A program made the translations under genes and the position numbers. A DNA stretch of 64,000 nucleotides from Streptomyces hyderabadensis (GTDB lineage: Bacteria; Actinomycetota; Actinomycetes; Streptomycetales; Streptomycetaceae): assembly GCF_020404845.1 (NCBI RefSeq), contig NZ_JAIOJZ010000004.1, forward strand, positions 1-64,000, given 5' to 3'. A model generated the notes under the pieces. That model ran no database searches and was not told the origin of the DNA. It worked only from the letters and a program-made list of their open reading frames with translations. This document shows, piece after piece, positions 1 through 9,619 of the stretch. Positions within the stretch are counted from its first letter, which is position 1, and each line of letters begins with the position of its first letter.

Positions 1-1
1 G

Positions 2-796
<795 letters not shown>

Positions 797-816
797 GGGA
801 AAGGAAGCGACACGCC

Positions 817-2211
817 ATGCCGGAAGCCGTCATACGCACCGACGCCGGCCCGCCGGGACTCCTCGCGTCCCTCGACCCTCTGCTGCGCCAGTGGCTGCCG
901 CGGCAGCGCTGGTTCGCCGGCAAGGGACGCCCGGTCACCGGCCTCTCGCTGGTCGCGGCCACCGAACTGCTTCCGGCCGACTCCCGCCTCGGCCTGCACC
1001 ACCTGCTGGTGCGCGCCCACCAGCAGGGTGTGCCGGCCGGGGCCGCGGCGGAGCAGCCCGGCGACTGCTACCAGTTGCTGATCGGCACCCGCGAGGCGCT
1101 GCCGCCCCGGCTGGCGCCCGCCCTGATCGGGCATGTCACGGAGGGTCCGGTTGCCGGGCGCACCGCCTACGACGCCCTGCACGACACCCGCCCCGCCGAG
1201 GTACTGCTGGAGGCGCTGCGCACGCGGGCCCGCATCGGGGGGCTCCGCTTCGAGCGGGCCGCGGAGACCGACCTGCGCGCCGGTCTGGTGCCCCGCCTGA
1301 TGACCGCCGAGCAGTCGAACTCGTCGGTCGTGTACGGAGATACGTTCATCCTCAAGCTGCTGCGGCGCATCGTGCCCGGCGTCAACCCGGACCTGGAACT
1401 GCCGCTCGCCCTGGCCCGCGAGGGCTGCCCCCGGGTGCCCGCGCCGGCGGGGTGGATGGTGGCCGACCTGGCCGGCCGGTCCTGGGTGCTGGGCGTGCTC
1501 CAGCCCTATCTGCAGGGCGCGACCGACGGCTGGGAGCTGGCCCTGCGTGAGCTGGCCAAGGGCGAGGACTTCGTCGCCGAGGCCCGGGCGCTCGGGCGGG
1601 CCACCGCCGAGGTGCACACCGCGCTGGCCCGCGCGCTGCCGACGGTCACCCTCGGCCAGGCCCAGACGCGGCAGCTCGCCGAGGGCATGACCGAGCGGCT
1701 GGAGGAGACCGCGCGGGCCGTGCCCCTGCTCAGGCCGTACGCACCCGCGCTGCGGACGGCGTTCACGGCGCTGGCGGACCTGGCCGCCGAGGGCCTCACC
1801 TGGACCGCGCAGCGCGTCCACGGCGACCTGCACCTCGGCCAGTGCCTGCGCTCCCCCGACGGCGAGTGGTCGCTGATCGACTTCGAGGGGGAGCCGGCGA
1901 AGCCCCTGGCCGAGCGCCGGCTGCCGCAGCCCGCGGTGCGGGACGTCGCGGGGATGCTGCGCTCCTTCGACTACGCCGCGCACTCGGCCGAGGTCCGCGT
2001 GCCGGGCTGGGCCGAGTCCTGCCGGGCCGCGTACTGCACCGGGTACGCGGAGGCCGGCGGCCGCGACCCGCGCACCGATCCGGTGCTGCTGCGCGCCTAT
2101 GAGACGGACAAGGCGGTCTACGAGGTCCTGTACGAGGCCCGGCACCGCCCCGACTGGCTTCCGGTGCCGCTGGCGGCGGTGCGCCGCCTGTCCGTGCCCG
2201 AGCCGGCCTGA
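817..2211 (+). CDS. pep2: Maltokinase Pep2
   Basis: The 464-aa product phosphorylates maltose with ATP to maltose-1-phosphate, the donor precursor for GlgE alpha-glucan synthesis. Family landmarks are the N-terminal [13 protein letters not shown] block (near residues 28-40) and the kinase-like catalytic core [11 protein letters not shown] followed by SLIDFEGEP, where the Asp residues bind metal and phosphate. ATG 817 is chosen because a purine-rich stretch (gggaaaggaagcga) precedes it and homology begins there; the same frame is open upstream only because of GC bias. It lies between treS and glgB with short gaps, indicating one operon. Confidence 0.93.
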   Translation: MPEAVIRTDAGPPGLLASLDPLLRQWLPRQRWFAGKGRPVTGLSLVAATELLPADSRLGLHHLLVRAHQQGVPAGAAAEQPGDCYQLLIGTREALPPRLAPALIGHVTEGPVAGRTAYDALHDTRPAEVLLEALRTRARIGGLRFERAAETDLRAGLVPRLMTAEQSNSSVVYGDTFILKLLRRIVPGVNPDLELPLALAREGCPRVPAPAGWMVADLAGRSWVLGVLQPYLQGATDGWELALRELAKGEDFVAEARALGRATAEVHTALARALPTVTLGQAQTRQLAEGMTERLEETARAVPLLRPYAPALRTAFTALADLAAEGLTWTAQRVHGDLHLGQCLRSPDGEWSLIDFEGEPAKPLAERRLPQPAVRDVAGMLRSFDYAAHSAEVRVPGWAESCRAAYCTGYAEAGGRDPRTDPVLLRAYETDKAVYEVLYEARHRPDWLPVPLAAVRRLSVPEPA

Positions 2212-2251
2212 CGCCCCCGACCCTTCCCACTTCGCCCAGGAGGCTCCGCCC

Positions 2252-4786
2252 GTGACCCCCCGCCCCTCGTCCAGCGGCCCCGACCCGAGGAAGACGACCG
2301 GGAAGGAACCGGCCGGGAAGAAGACGGCCGAGGCCGCCGAGAAGGCCGCCCCGCAGAAGGCCGTCCCGAAAAAGACCGCCGCGAAGAAGACCGCCGCGAA
2401 GAAGACGGCAGCGAAGAAGGCCACCACCGAGAAGGCCGTCGCGAAGAAGAAGGTCACGGCGAAGCAGGTCACGCAGAAGACCGCCGCAGGGAAGAGCGCC
2501 GTGGGGAAGGCCGCCGCAGGGAAGGCCGCCGCGAAGAAGGCGGCGCCGAAACGGGCCGCGCCCCGGGCGGCCGCCGCCTCCCCCGCGGCCGAGGTCGCCG
2601 TCTCCCCCGCGCTGGACGCCTCAGACCGGGAGCGGCTGCTCGCCGGCACCCACCACGACCCGCACGCGGTGCTCGGCGCCCACCGGGTGCCCGGCGGGGT
2701 CGCGTTCCGCGCCTTCCGGCCGTACGCCCTCGCGGTGACCGTGCTCGCCGGGGAGCTGCGGCTCGAACTGCACGACGACGGGGACGGGTTCTTCTCCGGT
2801 CTCGCGCCGCTGCGGGAGGTCCCGGTCCACCGGCTGCTGGTGGCGTACGACGGGACGGTCCAGGAGGCCGAGGACCCGTACCGTTTCTTGCCCACGCTGG
2901 GCGAGCTGGACCTGCACCTGATCGGCGAGGGCCGGCACGAGCAGCTGTGGCGGGCGCTGGGCGCGCACCCGACGACGCACGACGGGGTGGCGGGCACCCG
3001 GTTCGCGGTGTGGGCGCCGAACGCGCGCGGGGTCCGGGTCGCCGGCGGCTTCAACTTCTGGGACGGCACCGGACACCCGATGCGCTCCCTGGGCTCGACC
3101 GGGGTGTGGGAGCTGTTCCTGCCCGGCGTCGGCGCGGGCGAGCTGTACAAGTTCGAGATCACCCGGCCCGACGGCTCCCGCACCCTGCGCGCCGACCCGC
3201 TGGCCCGCCGTACGGAGGTGCCGCCCGCCACGTCCTCCGTCGTGCACGCCTCGGACTACACGTGGGGCGACGGGGAGTGGCTGGCCCACCGCGCGGACGC
3301 GCCCGCGCACGAGGCACCGATGTCGGTGTACGAGGTCCACCTGCCGTCCTGGCGCCCCGGACTGACCTACCGCGAGCTGGCCGAGCAGCTCCCGGCCTAC
3401 GTCGCGGACCTCGGCTTCACCCACGTCGAGCTGATGCCGGTCGCCGAGCACCCCTTCGGCGGCTCCTGGGGCTACCAGGTCACCGGCTTCTACGCGCCCA
3501 CGGCCCGGCTCGGCGACCCCGACGACTTCAAGTACCTGGTCGACCGGCTGCACCGGGCCGGCATCGGCGTCCTGATGGACTGGGTGCCGGCGCACTTCCC
3601 GCGGGACGACTGGGCGCTGGCCGAGTTCGACGGGCGCCCGCTGTACGAGCACTCCGATCCGCTGCGGGCGGCACATCCCGACTGGGGGACGCTGGAGTTC
3701 GACTTCGGGCGCCGGGAGGTGCGCAACTTCCTGGTCGCCAACGCCGTGTACTGGTGCGAGGAGTTCCACATCGACGGGCTGCGCGTGGACGCGGTCGCCT
3801 CGATGCTCTACCTGGACTACTCGCGCGAGCCGGGCCAGTGGACGCCGAACGAGCACGGCGGCCGGGAGAACCTGGACGCGGTGGCGTTCCTCCAGGAGAT
3901 GAACGCGACGCTGTACCGGCGGGTGCCCGGGGTGGTGACGGTGGCGGAGGAGTCGACGGCCTGGGACGGGGTCACGCGGGCCACCCACCACAAGGGTCCC
4001 AGCGGCTTCGGCGGTCTCGGATTCGGGCTGAAGTGGAACATGGGCTGGATGCACGACTCGCTCCAGTACATGAGCCACGATCCCGTGCACCGCGCGTACC
4101 ACCACGGCGAGCTGACCTTCTCCATGGTGTACGCCTACAGCGAGAACTACGTGCTGCCGATATCCCACGACGAGGTGGTGCACGGCAAGAAGTCGCTGGT
4201 GTCGAAGATGCCCGGCGACTGGTGGCAGCAGCGGGCCAACGAACGGGCGTACCTGGGCTACATGTGGGCCCATCCCGGCAAGCAACTCCTCTTCATGGGG
4301 CAGGAGTTCGCCCAGGGCGCGGAGTGGTCGGAGGCGCACGGCCCCGACTGGTGGCTGCTCGACCCGGAGTACGGGGCGGCGGCGGACCACCGGGGCGTGC
4401 GCGACCTGGTGCGGGACCTGAACACCGTCTACCGGGCCACGCCCGCGCTGTGGCGGCGCGACACCCACCCGTCCGGTTTCTCGTGGGTGGTCGGCGACGC
4501 CGCCGAGGACGACGTCCTGGCCTTCCTGCGCCTGGACGCCGACGGCACCCCGCTGCTCGCGGTGTCGAACTTCGCCCCGGTGGTCCGCTCCGCCTACCGC
4601 CTCGGCGTCCCCGACGAGGTCCCGGCCTGGCACGAGGTGCTCAACACCGACGCGGCGCGGTACGGCGGCGGCGACGTGGTCACCCCGGACCCGGTCAAGC
4701 CGGAGCCGCAGGGCCTGCACGGCCGCCCGGCGAGCATCCGGCTGACCCTGCCGCCCCTGGCCACGGTGTGGCTGCGCCCGGCCTGA
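2252..4786 (+). CDS. glgB: 1,4-alpha-glucan branching enzyme GlgB with Lys/Ala-rich N-terminal extension
   Basis: The predicted 844-aa protein transfers alpha-1,4 segments to alpha-1,6 branch points, the last step of the GlgE route encoded by this operon. Start GTG 2252 follows an AGGAGG-type site at 2238-2243. Residues about 12-115 are a histone-H1-like extension with repeated TAAKK units; enzyme homology begins only around [20 protein letters not shown]. The GH13 core shows [26 protein letters not shown], the nucleophile region [16 protein letters not shown] (near residue 510), the acid EEST and SHDEVVHGK. The core is of normal length, so the extension is an addition. A start inside the Lys-rich region is possible but no better Shine-Dalgarno site was seen. 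The gene ends 3 bp from the convergent helD-like gene. Confidence 0.92.
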   Translation: MTPRPSSSGPDPRKTTGKEPAGKKTAEAAEKAAPQKAVPKKTAAKKTAAKKTAAKKATTEKAVAKKKVTAKQVTQKTAAGKSAVGKAAAGKAAAKKAAPKRAAPRAAAASPAAEVAVSPALDASDRERLLAGTHHDPHAVLGAHRVPGGVAFRAFRPYALAVTVLAGELRLELHDDGDGFFSGLAPLREVPVHRLLVAYDGTVQEAEDPYRFLPTLGELDLHLIGEGRHEQLWRALGAHPTTHDGVAGTRFAVWAPNARGVRVAGGFNFWDGTGHPMRSLGSTGVWELFLPGVGAGELYKFEITRPDGSRTLRADPLARRTEVPPATSSVVHASDYTWGDGEWLAHRADAPAHEAPMSVYEVHLPSWRPGLTYRELAEQLPAYVADLGFTHVELMPVAEHPFGGSWGYQVTGFYAPTARLGDPDDFKYLVDRLHRAGIGVLMDWVPAHFPRDDWALAEFDGRPLYEHSDPLRAAHPDWGTLEFDFGRREVRNFLVANAVYWCEEFHIDGLRVDAVASMLYLDYSREPGQWTPNEHGGRENLDAVAFLQEMNATLYRRVPGVVTVAEESTAWDGVTRATHHKGPSGFGGLGFGLKWNMGWMHDSLQYMSHDPVHRAYHHGELTFSMVYAYSENYVLPISHDEVVHGKKSLVSKMPGDWWQQRANERAYLGYMWAHPGKQLLFMGQEFAQGAEWSEAHGPDWWLLDPEYGAAADHRGVRDLVRDLNTVYRATPALWRRDTHPSGFSWVVGDAAEDDVLAFLRLDADGTPLLAVSNFAPVVRSAYRLGVPDEVPAWHEVLNTDAARYGGGDVVTPDPVKPEPQGLHGRPASIRLTLPPLATVWLRPA

Positions 4787-4789
4787 GCC

Positions 4790-7057
4790 TCACCCGGCGT
4801 CGGCCAGCCCCCTCGGCAGCGGTTCGCTGTGCAGGACGCCGAGGTGCTGGGTGGCGCGGGTGAGGGCGACGTAGAGGTCGCTGGTGCCGTAGCGGCCGGG
4901 CTCGACGACCAGGACGGAGTCGAACTCCAGGCCCTTGGACTGGCGCGGGTCCAGGAGGACCGTCTTGTGCGTCAGGTCCGGCTCGGCGCCCGCCGTCACC
5001 CCGTCGAGCCGGGGTGCGAGCACCCGGTGCAGCTCGCGCGGGGCGATGACCGCGAGGCGGCCCTCCTCGGGGGCCAGCTCCCGGGCCGCCTCGGCGACGG
5101 CGGCCGGGAGGTCGCCGGTGGCACGGACCCAGGGGCGTACGCCCGTCGAGCGCACCGAGCTGGGCGGCGTGAAGGACGGGTCCTCGGCGCGGACGACGGC
5201 CGCCGCCAGGTCCATGATCTCGGCCGGGGTGCGGTAGTTGACGCCGAGGCGGGTGTGTTCCCAGCGGTCCTCGACGTACGGGGCGAGGATCTTCGACCAG
5301 GAGCCGACGCCGGCCGCCTCCGCGGTCTGCGCCGGGTCGCCGACCAGGGTCATCGAGCGGGTGGGGCAGCGCCGCATCAGCAGCCGCCAGGCCATCGGGG
5401 ACAGCTCCTGCGCCTCGTCCACGATGATGTGCCCGAACGCCCAGGTGCGGTCGGCCGCCGCGCGCTCGGCGGCACTGCGGTGGTCGTCCTCCTCCTGGCG
5501 TTCGGCGAACCGCTCGGCGTCGATGATGTCGTGCGCGGACAGGACCTCGGCGTCCTCCTCGTCCTTGTCCTCGAACTCGTAGGTCCGGGAGGCGTACGAC
5601 ACGTCGAGGACGCCCTGCGCGTAGGCGATCTGCTGCTCGCGCTCGCGTTCCGCGCGGGAGCGGGCGACCCGGTCGTCCACGCCGAGCAGTTCGGCCGCCT
5701 CGTCCAGCAGCGGCACGTCGGCGACGGTCCAGCGCCGGGTGACCGGGCGGCGGACGGCGGCGGCGTCCTCGGCGGGCAGGAAGGCCTCGGGGGCGGCGAG
5801 GAAGTCGGCGACCAGGCGGTGCGGGGTGAGCCGGGGCCAGAGCTGGTCGATCGCCGACCAGACCTCGGGGTTCTCGGCGAGTTCGTCCCGGATCTGGGTG
5901 ATGTCGCTGGGGTCGAGGAGGTTGCTGCCGTCGTAGGGGTCGGTGCCGATGCGCTCGGCGACCATGTCGGTGAGGGTGTTGAGGATGTGGCCCTCGAAGT
6001 GCTCGCGGGCCGCGTTGTGCGGCAGCTTCGCGGCGCGGGTGCGCTCGCGGGCGACGTTGACCAGGCCGTCGTCCAGCATGAGGACGTCCCGGTCGTGCTC
6101 GATCGCGATCACCGGGTCGGGCAGCGCCTGCCGGTCGCTGACCACCGCGGCGAGCACGTCGGCCATGTCGGCCCGGCCCTTCACGGCCGCCGCCTCGGGG
6201 GTGTCCGTCGCGGTGGCCCGCACGCCGGGGAACAGCTCGCCGACGGTGGCGAGCAGGACGCCGGTCTCGCCGAGCGAGGGCAGCACCTCGCCGATGTAGC
6301 CGAGGAAGGCCGGGTTGGGGCCGACGATGAGGACGGCGCGCTTGGCGAGCAGTTCGCGGTGCTCGTAGAGGAGGTAGGCGGCGCGGTGCAGGGCGACGGC
6401 GGTCTTGCCGGTGCCGGGCCCGCCCTCGACGACCAGGACGCCGCGGTGCGGGGCGCGGATGATGCGGTCCTGGTCGGCCTGGATGGTCTGCACGATGTCG
6501 CCCATGCGGCCGGTGCGCGCCGAGTTCAGCGCGGCGAGCAGCACGGCGTCGCCGGAGGGGTCCTCGTGGCCGGTGCGCCTCTCGTCGCCGAGGTCCAGGA
6601 TCTCGTCGTGCAGCGCGGTGACCGTGCGGCCCTCGCTGGCGATGTGCCGGCGGCGGCGCAGCCCCATCGGGGTGTGTCCGGTGGCCAGGTAGAAGGGGCG
6701 GGCGACACCGGCCCGCCAGTCGATGAGGACGGGGGTGCGTTCGGCGTCGTCGGCGCGCAGGCCGATACGGCCGATGTGGTGGCCCTCCCCGGAGGTGAGG
6801 TCGATCCGGCCGAAGCAGAGGGAGCCGTCCACCGCGTTGAGCGCGGCGAGCAGCCCGGAGCGCTCGGCGACCAGGATGTCCCGCTCCAGGCGGGCCTGCT
6901 GGGGGGCGTTGCCCTGCGCGAGCGCCTCGGTCACCGAGACCTCGGCGTCGCCGCGCAGCGCGTCCACGCGCGCGTACAGTCCGTCGATGAATTCCTGCTC
7001 GTGCCGCAATTCATCATCCGGAAATTCGGTGTTTGACAATTCCACTCCCGGCCGCAT
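4790..7057 (-). CDS. HelD/HelR-type UvrD-like ATPase associated with RNA polymerase
   Basis: The 755-aa protein has the layout of actinobacterial HelD proteins. Residues 1-70 form an acidic, helical arm (DDELRHEQEFIDGLYARV and onwards). Walker A EGGPGTGKTA is at about 211-220, followed by a long insertion, then Walker B IIVDEAQELSPMAW, the motif-III-like LVGDPAQTAEAAG, GVNYRTPAEI, and C-terminal SKGLEFDSVLVVEP and LYVALTRAT. Family knowledge: HelD/HelR bind RNA polymerase and release stalled or rifamycin-blocked complexes rather than unwinding DNA. Which subtype this is cannot be decided here. ATG 7057 begins the longest frame; GTG 7045 or TTG 7039 are alternatives because the ribosome-binding site is weak. 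A candidate promoter lies at complement(7115-7144). Confidence 0.85.
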   Translation of the reverse strand: MRPGVELSNTEFPDDELRHEQEFIDGLYARVDALRGDAEVSVTEALAQGNAPQQARLERDILVAERSGLLAALNAVDGSLCFGRIDLTSGEGHHIGRIGLRADDAERTPVLIDWRAGVARPFYLATGHTPMGLRRRRHIASEGRTVTALHDEILDLGDERRTGHEDPSGDAVLLAALNSARTGRMGDIVQTIQADQDRIIRAPHRGVLVVEGGPGTGKTAVALHRAAYLLYEHRELLAKRAVLIVGPNPAFLGYIGEVLPSLGETGVLLATVGELFPGVRATATDTPEAAAVKGRADMADVLAAVVSDRQALPDPVIAIEHDRDVLMLDDGLVNVARERTRAAKLPHNAAREHFEGHILNTLTDMVAERIGTDPYDGSNLLDPSDITQIRDELAENPEVWSAIDQLWPRLTPHRLVADFLAAPEAFLPAEDAAAVRRPVTRRWTVADVPLLDEAAELLGVDDRVARSRAEREREQQIAYAQGVLDVSYASRTYEFEDKDEEDAEVLSAHDIIDAERFAERQEEDDHRSAAERAAADRTWAFGHIIVDEAQELSPMAWRLLMRRCPTRSMTLVGDPAQTAEAAGVGSWSKILAPYVEDRWEHTRLGVNYRTPAEIMDLAAAVVRAEDPSFTPPSSVRSTGVRPWVRATGDLPAAVAEAARELAPEEGRLAVIAPRELHRVLAPRLDGVTAGAEPDLTHKTVLLDPRQSKGLEFDSVLVVEPGRYGTSDLYVALTRATQHLGVLHSEPLPRGLADAG

Positions 7058-7062
7058 ATACT
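7033..7062 (+). promoter_or_regulatory. Strong sigma-70-like promoter reading rightward
   Basis: A consensus -35 TTGACA (7033-7038), an 18-nt spacer and a -10 TATACT (7057-7062) lie on the + strand inside the 5' end of the helD-like gene. No coding sequence follows; only a 94-nt stretch ending in an intrinsic terminator. This is the best consensus HrdB-type promoter I found in the window. Confidence 0.7.
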
Positions 7063-7114
7063 GTGCCTACTGAACTTCTTCGCGACCTCTTTTTCCTGAA
7101 GTCGCGAATCATCG

Positions 7115-7144
7115 AATATACGCAGAGAAATCCCCCGAGCGCAA
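7115..7144 (-). promoter_or_regulatory. Candidate helD promoter
   Basis: Read on the minus strand, TTGCGC (complement of 7139-7144) and TATATT (complement of 7115-7120) are separated by 18 nt. They would start transcription near 7108, giving a leader of about 50 nt before ATG 7057. The leader begins with the TTCGCGAC/GTCGCGAA inverted repeat (7079-7108), which may be an operator or a leader hairpin. Confidence 0.4.
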
Positions 7145-7162
7145 TTGCTCGGGGGATTTTTT
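7128..7162. terminator. Intrinsic terminator, usable in both directions
   Basis: Perfect 13-bp arms AAATCCCCCGAGC (7128-7140) and GCTCGGGGGATTT (7147-7159) surround a 6-nt loop, with a T-run to 7162. On the + strand it would end the candidate small RNA. On the minus strand it lies directly downstream of the thioredoxin gene and would separate it from helD. Confidence 0.85.
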
Positions 7163-7192
7163 CTGCGTCGGCCCGTCCGGGTTCCGGGCCGG

Positions 7193-7522
7193 TCAGACCA
7201 CGTCGGACAGCTCCTCCAGGAGCCGCCGCTTGGGCCGGGAGCCGACCATCGACTTCACCGGCTCACCGCCGCGGAACACCATGAACGTCGGCATCGACAG
7301 CACCTTGTACGCGTTCGTGGTCGCCGGGTTCCGGTCGACGTTCAGCTGCACCACCCGCAGCCGCTCGCCCTCCTCCTCGGCCAGGGCGCTGAGCACCGGC
7401 CCCATCTGCCGGCACGGCGGGCACCAGTCGGCGGTGAACTCCACCAGTACGGGCAGGTCCGAGCCGATCACCTCCGCCGCGAAGTCCGCGTCCGTCACCT
7501 CGGGCACCCCATGGGAACTCAT
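7193..7522 (-). CDS. Thioredoxin
   Basis: This 109-aa, single-domain cytoplasmic thioredoxin has the redox site ADWCPPCRQM (Cys34 and Cys37; the common form is CGPC, so the CPPC variant is notable), a cis-Pro region SMPTFMVFRGG and normal length. ATG 7522 follows GGGAGGA by 6 nt. Its start overlaps the stop of the upstream MerR gene in an ATGA arrangement, so the two are translationally coupled and probably one regulatory unit, with the regulator controlling a disulfide-reduction function. Confidence 0.9.
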   Translation of the reverse strand: MSSHGVPEVTDADFAAEVIGSDLPVLVEFTADWCPPCRQMGPVLSALAEEEGERLRVVQLNVDRNPATTNAYKVLSMPTFMVFRGGEPVKSMVGSRPKRRLLEELSDVV

Positions 7523-7917
7523 CCGTGTCCTCCCAGTTCGCACTTGGGCTCCGGACCCCCCGGAACCGCCGCCTCGGCCCGCGTCAGCTGTGCGGCGACC
7601 TGCGCGCGCACCGACGTGAGCTGCTCGATCAGCGTGTCCAGCTCGGCCAGCTTGCGCCGGTAGACCACCAGGGACGCGGGACAGGAGTCGCCCTCGGGGT
7701 GCCCGGCGCGCAGGCACTCCACGAAGGGGCGGGTCTCCTCCAGGTCGAACCCGAAGTCCTGGAGGGTCCTGATCTGCCGCAGCAGCTTCAGGTCGTCCTC
7801 GTCGTAGGTCCGGTAGCCGTTGCCGCCCCGCCGGGCGGGCAGCAGGCCCCGCGACTCGTAGTACCGCAGCGTCCGCGTGGTGGTCCCGGCCCGTGCGGCC
7901 AGCTCGCCGATTCGCAT
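7519..7917 (-). CDS. MerR-family transcriptional regulator
   Basis: A 132-aa regulator. MRIGELAARAGTTTRTLRYY at residues 1-20 is the canonical MerR winged helix, followed by RGLLPARRGGNGYRTY and a dimerisation helix. The effector region contains Cys residues (ECLRAGHPEGDSCP and a late KCE), so sensing of thiol stress or a metal is conceivable, but the arrangement does not match SoxR's Fe-S cluster. ATG 7917 is where the HTH begins. A 20-bp inverted repeat typical of MerR operators lies 15-35 bp upstream. It is the first gene of a two-gene unit with thioredoxin. Confidence 0.88.
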   Translation of the reverse strand: MRIGELAARAGTTTRTLRYYESRGLLPARRGGNGYRTYDEDDLKLLRQIRTLQDFGFDLEETRPFVECLRAGHPEGDSCPASLVVYRRKLAELDTLIEQLTSVRAQVAAQLTRAEAAVPGGPEPKCELGGHG

Positions 7918-7932
7918 ACCGACGAACGTAAG

Positions 7933-7952
7933 CCTTGACGCGGACGTCAAGG
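7933..7952 (-). promoter_or_regulatory. Probable MerR operator
   Basis: The inverted repeat CCTTGACG-N4-CGTCAAGG has perfect 8-bp arms and lies upstream of the merR-trx unit, containing a TTGACG -35-like element. MerR proteins bind such dyads inside the promoter spacer, so autoregulation is the simplest reading. It also sits between the dctA terminator and merR. Confidence 0.6.
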
Positions 7953-7953
7953 C

Positions 7954-7991
7954 AAGAAGCCCCGCGCCGGGGGGAAGGCGCGGGGCTTCTT
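7954..7991 (-). terminator. Terminator after dctA
   Basis: Perfect 15-bp arms (7954-7968 and 7977-7991) enclose 8 nt. It lies 80 nt beyond the stop codon of the minus-strand symporter gene and before the MerR unit. Confidence 0.75.
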
Positions 7992-8070
7992 CGGGGGACC
8001 GGGCGGCTGAGCAACGGGGGGAGCACCTCAGCCGCCCGGGGTGTGCGGGCGTACCCGGAGCGGGTGGGCG

Positions 8071-9465
8071 TCAGGCCCGTGCCAGCTCCTTCTCGCCGCC
8101 CTGCTCGGGCAGGTCGGGCGTGCCGTCGTCGTCGGCGGCGCCGTGCCCGTCGTCCAGCAGCGTCTTCTCGTCGAACGGGACCCGGCCGGCCAGCACCTCG
8201 TTCACCCGGTCCTTGTCGATCTCCTTGGTCCAGGTGCCGATGAGGACGGTGGCGACCGCGTTGCCGCCGAAGTTGGTCAGCGCGCGGGCCTCGCTCATGA
8301 AGCGGTCGATGCCGACGATCAGGCCGATGCCGTCCACCAGGGCGGGCTTGTGCGACTGCAGGCCGCCGGCCAGCGTGGCGAGGCCGGCGCCGGAGACACC
8401 GGCGGCGCCCTTGGAGGCCACCAGCAGGAAGAGCAGCAGCGGGATCTGCTCACCGATCGACATCGGCGTGCCCATGGCGTCCGAGATGAACAGCGAGGCC
8501 ATGGTCATGTAGATCATGGTGCCGTCGAGGTTGAAGGAGTAGCCGGTCGGGACGGTGATACCGACCACCGGCTTGCTGACGCCCAGGTGCTCCATCTTCG
8601 CGATCAGGCGCGGCAGCGCCGACTCCGACGAGGAGGTGGACAGGATCAGCAGGAACTCGCGGCCCAGGTACTTGAAGAGCGAGAAGACGTTGATCCCGGC
8701 CACCACGCGCAGCACCGTGCCCAGCACCAGGAAGAGGAAGAGCACGCAGGTCACGTAGAAGCCGAGCATCAGCACGGCCAGGCTCTTGAGGGCGTCGACG
8801 CCCGCCGAGCCGGTGACGGCGGCGATGGCGCCGAACGCACCGATCGGGGCCGCCCACATGATCATGGCCAGGACGCGGAAGACCAGCCGCTGGATGTGCT
8901 CGATGCCGCGCAGGACGGGCTGCCCGGCGGAGCCCATGGCCTGCAGCGCGAAGCCGCAGAGCAGGGCGATCAGCAGGGTCTGGAGCACCTCACCCGCGGT
9001 GAAGGCGGAGACGATCGTGGTCGGGATGATGCCCAGCAGGAAGTCGACGGTGCCCTTGGCCTCCGCGTCGACCTGTGCCTGGCCGGTCTCCTTGACGGCG
9101 TCGGTGACCGCGAGGCCCGTGCCCGGGTCCAGGATGTTGCCGACGATCAGGCCGATGGCGAGCGCCACCAGCGACATCACGAAGAAGTAGACCAGGGCGA
9201 TGCCGCCGACCGCGCCGACCTTGGCGGCCTTGCGGACCGAGCCGATGCCCAGCACGATCGTGCAGAAGATGATCGGGGAGATCATCATCTTGATCAGGTT
9301 CACGAAGCCGGTGCCGAGCGGCTTCAGCTCGGTCGCGAAGTCCGGCGCGATCAGACCGACGGCGATACCGAGGGCGACCGCGATGATCACGGCGATGTAG
9401 AGATAGTGCGTGCGGTCGCGCTTGGCTTTGGGTGCGGCAGGTGCCGTAGCGGCTTTGCTGGTCAC
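8071..9465 (-). CDS. dctA: Na+/H+:dicarboxylate (glutamate) symporter, DctA-like
   Basis: This 464-aa integral membrane protein of the DAACS family imports C4-dicarboxylates or acidic amino acids with cations. The re-entrant hairpin motif STSSSESALPRL, the GYSFNLDGTMIYM motif (helix 7), ASKGAAGVSGAG (hairpin 2) and the Asp/Arg region GIDRFMSEARALTNFGGN are all present. GTG 9465 is chosen because AAGGAGGG precedes it by 6-7 nt. The acidic cytoplasmic tail is short. It is divergent from a CitA/DcuS-type sensor and its regulator, which very likely control it in response to external dicarboxylate. Confidence 0.9.
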   Translation of the reverse strand: MTSKAATAPAAPKAKRDRTHYLYIAVIIAVALGIAVGLIAPDFATELKPLGTGFVNLIKMMISPIIFCTIVLGIGSVRKAAKVGAVGGIALVYFFVMSLVALAIGLIVGNILDPGTGLAVTDAVKETGQAQVDAEAKGTVDFLLGIIPTTIVSAFTAGEVLQTLLIALLCGFALQAMGSAGQPVLRGIEHIQRLVFRVLAMIMWAAPIGAFGAIAAVTGSAGVDALKSLAVLMLGFYVTCVLFLFLVLGTVLRVVAGINVFSLFKYLGREFLLILSTSSSESALPRLIAKMEHLGVSKPVVGITVPTGYSFNLDGTMIYMTMASLFISDAMGTPMSIGEQIPLLLFLLVASKGAAGVSGAGLATLAGGLQSHKPALVDGIGLIVGIDRFMSEARALTNFGGNAVATVLIGTWTKEIDKDRVNEVLAGRVPFDEKTLLDDGHGAADDDGTPDLPEQGGEKELARA

Positions 9466-9619
9466 GGCGGCCCTCCTTGACGACGTCGTCGGCATCACCG
9501 GCGTGCGGCTCACGTCCGGGGGTGGGTAGTGGGGACGGGGTGACTATCTCCCGGTGTGTGAGCGCGGTCACCCTTGCGTTCATTTAGTTCACGATCCAGC
9601 CAGGAGGGAGACTGGCCGC

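Larger units (their letters stand above)
7069..7162 (+). ncRNA. Candidate small RNA, about 94 nt, antisense to the helD promoter and leader
   Basis: Transcription from the promoter at 7033-7062 would start near 7069 and stop at the intrinsic terminator at 7128-7162. The RNA would fold into two hairpins: TTCGCGAC (7079-7086) pairing with GTCGCGAA (7101-7108) around a pyrimidine-rich 14-nt loop, then the terminator stem. No reading frame with a ribosome-binding site is present. The shape (promoter, two hairpins, U-tract, under 100 nt) recalls the actinobacterial 6C RNA family, but the first loop is U-rich rather than C-rich, so membership is only a possibility. It overlaps the predicted helD promoter in antisense. 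Confidence 0.6.

Noticed and set aside
2621..4720. Long minus-strand frame opposite glgB
   Set aside because: GC-bias shadow of a well-supported gene; no family motif.
7069..7162. Firm assignment of the small RNA to the 6C family
   Set aside because: The first hairpin loop is U-rich, not the run of C residues that defines 6C; a covariance search would be needed.
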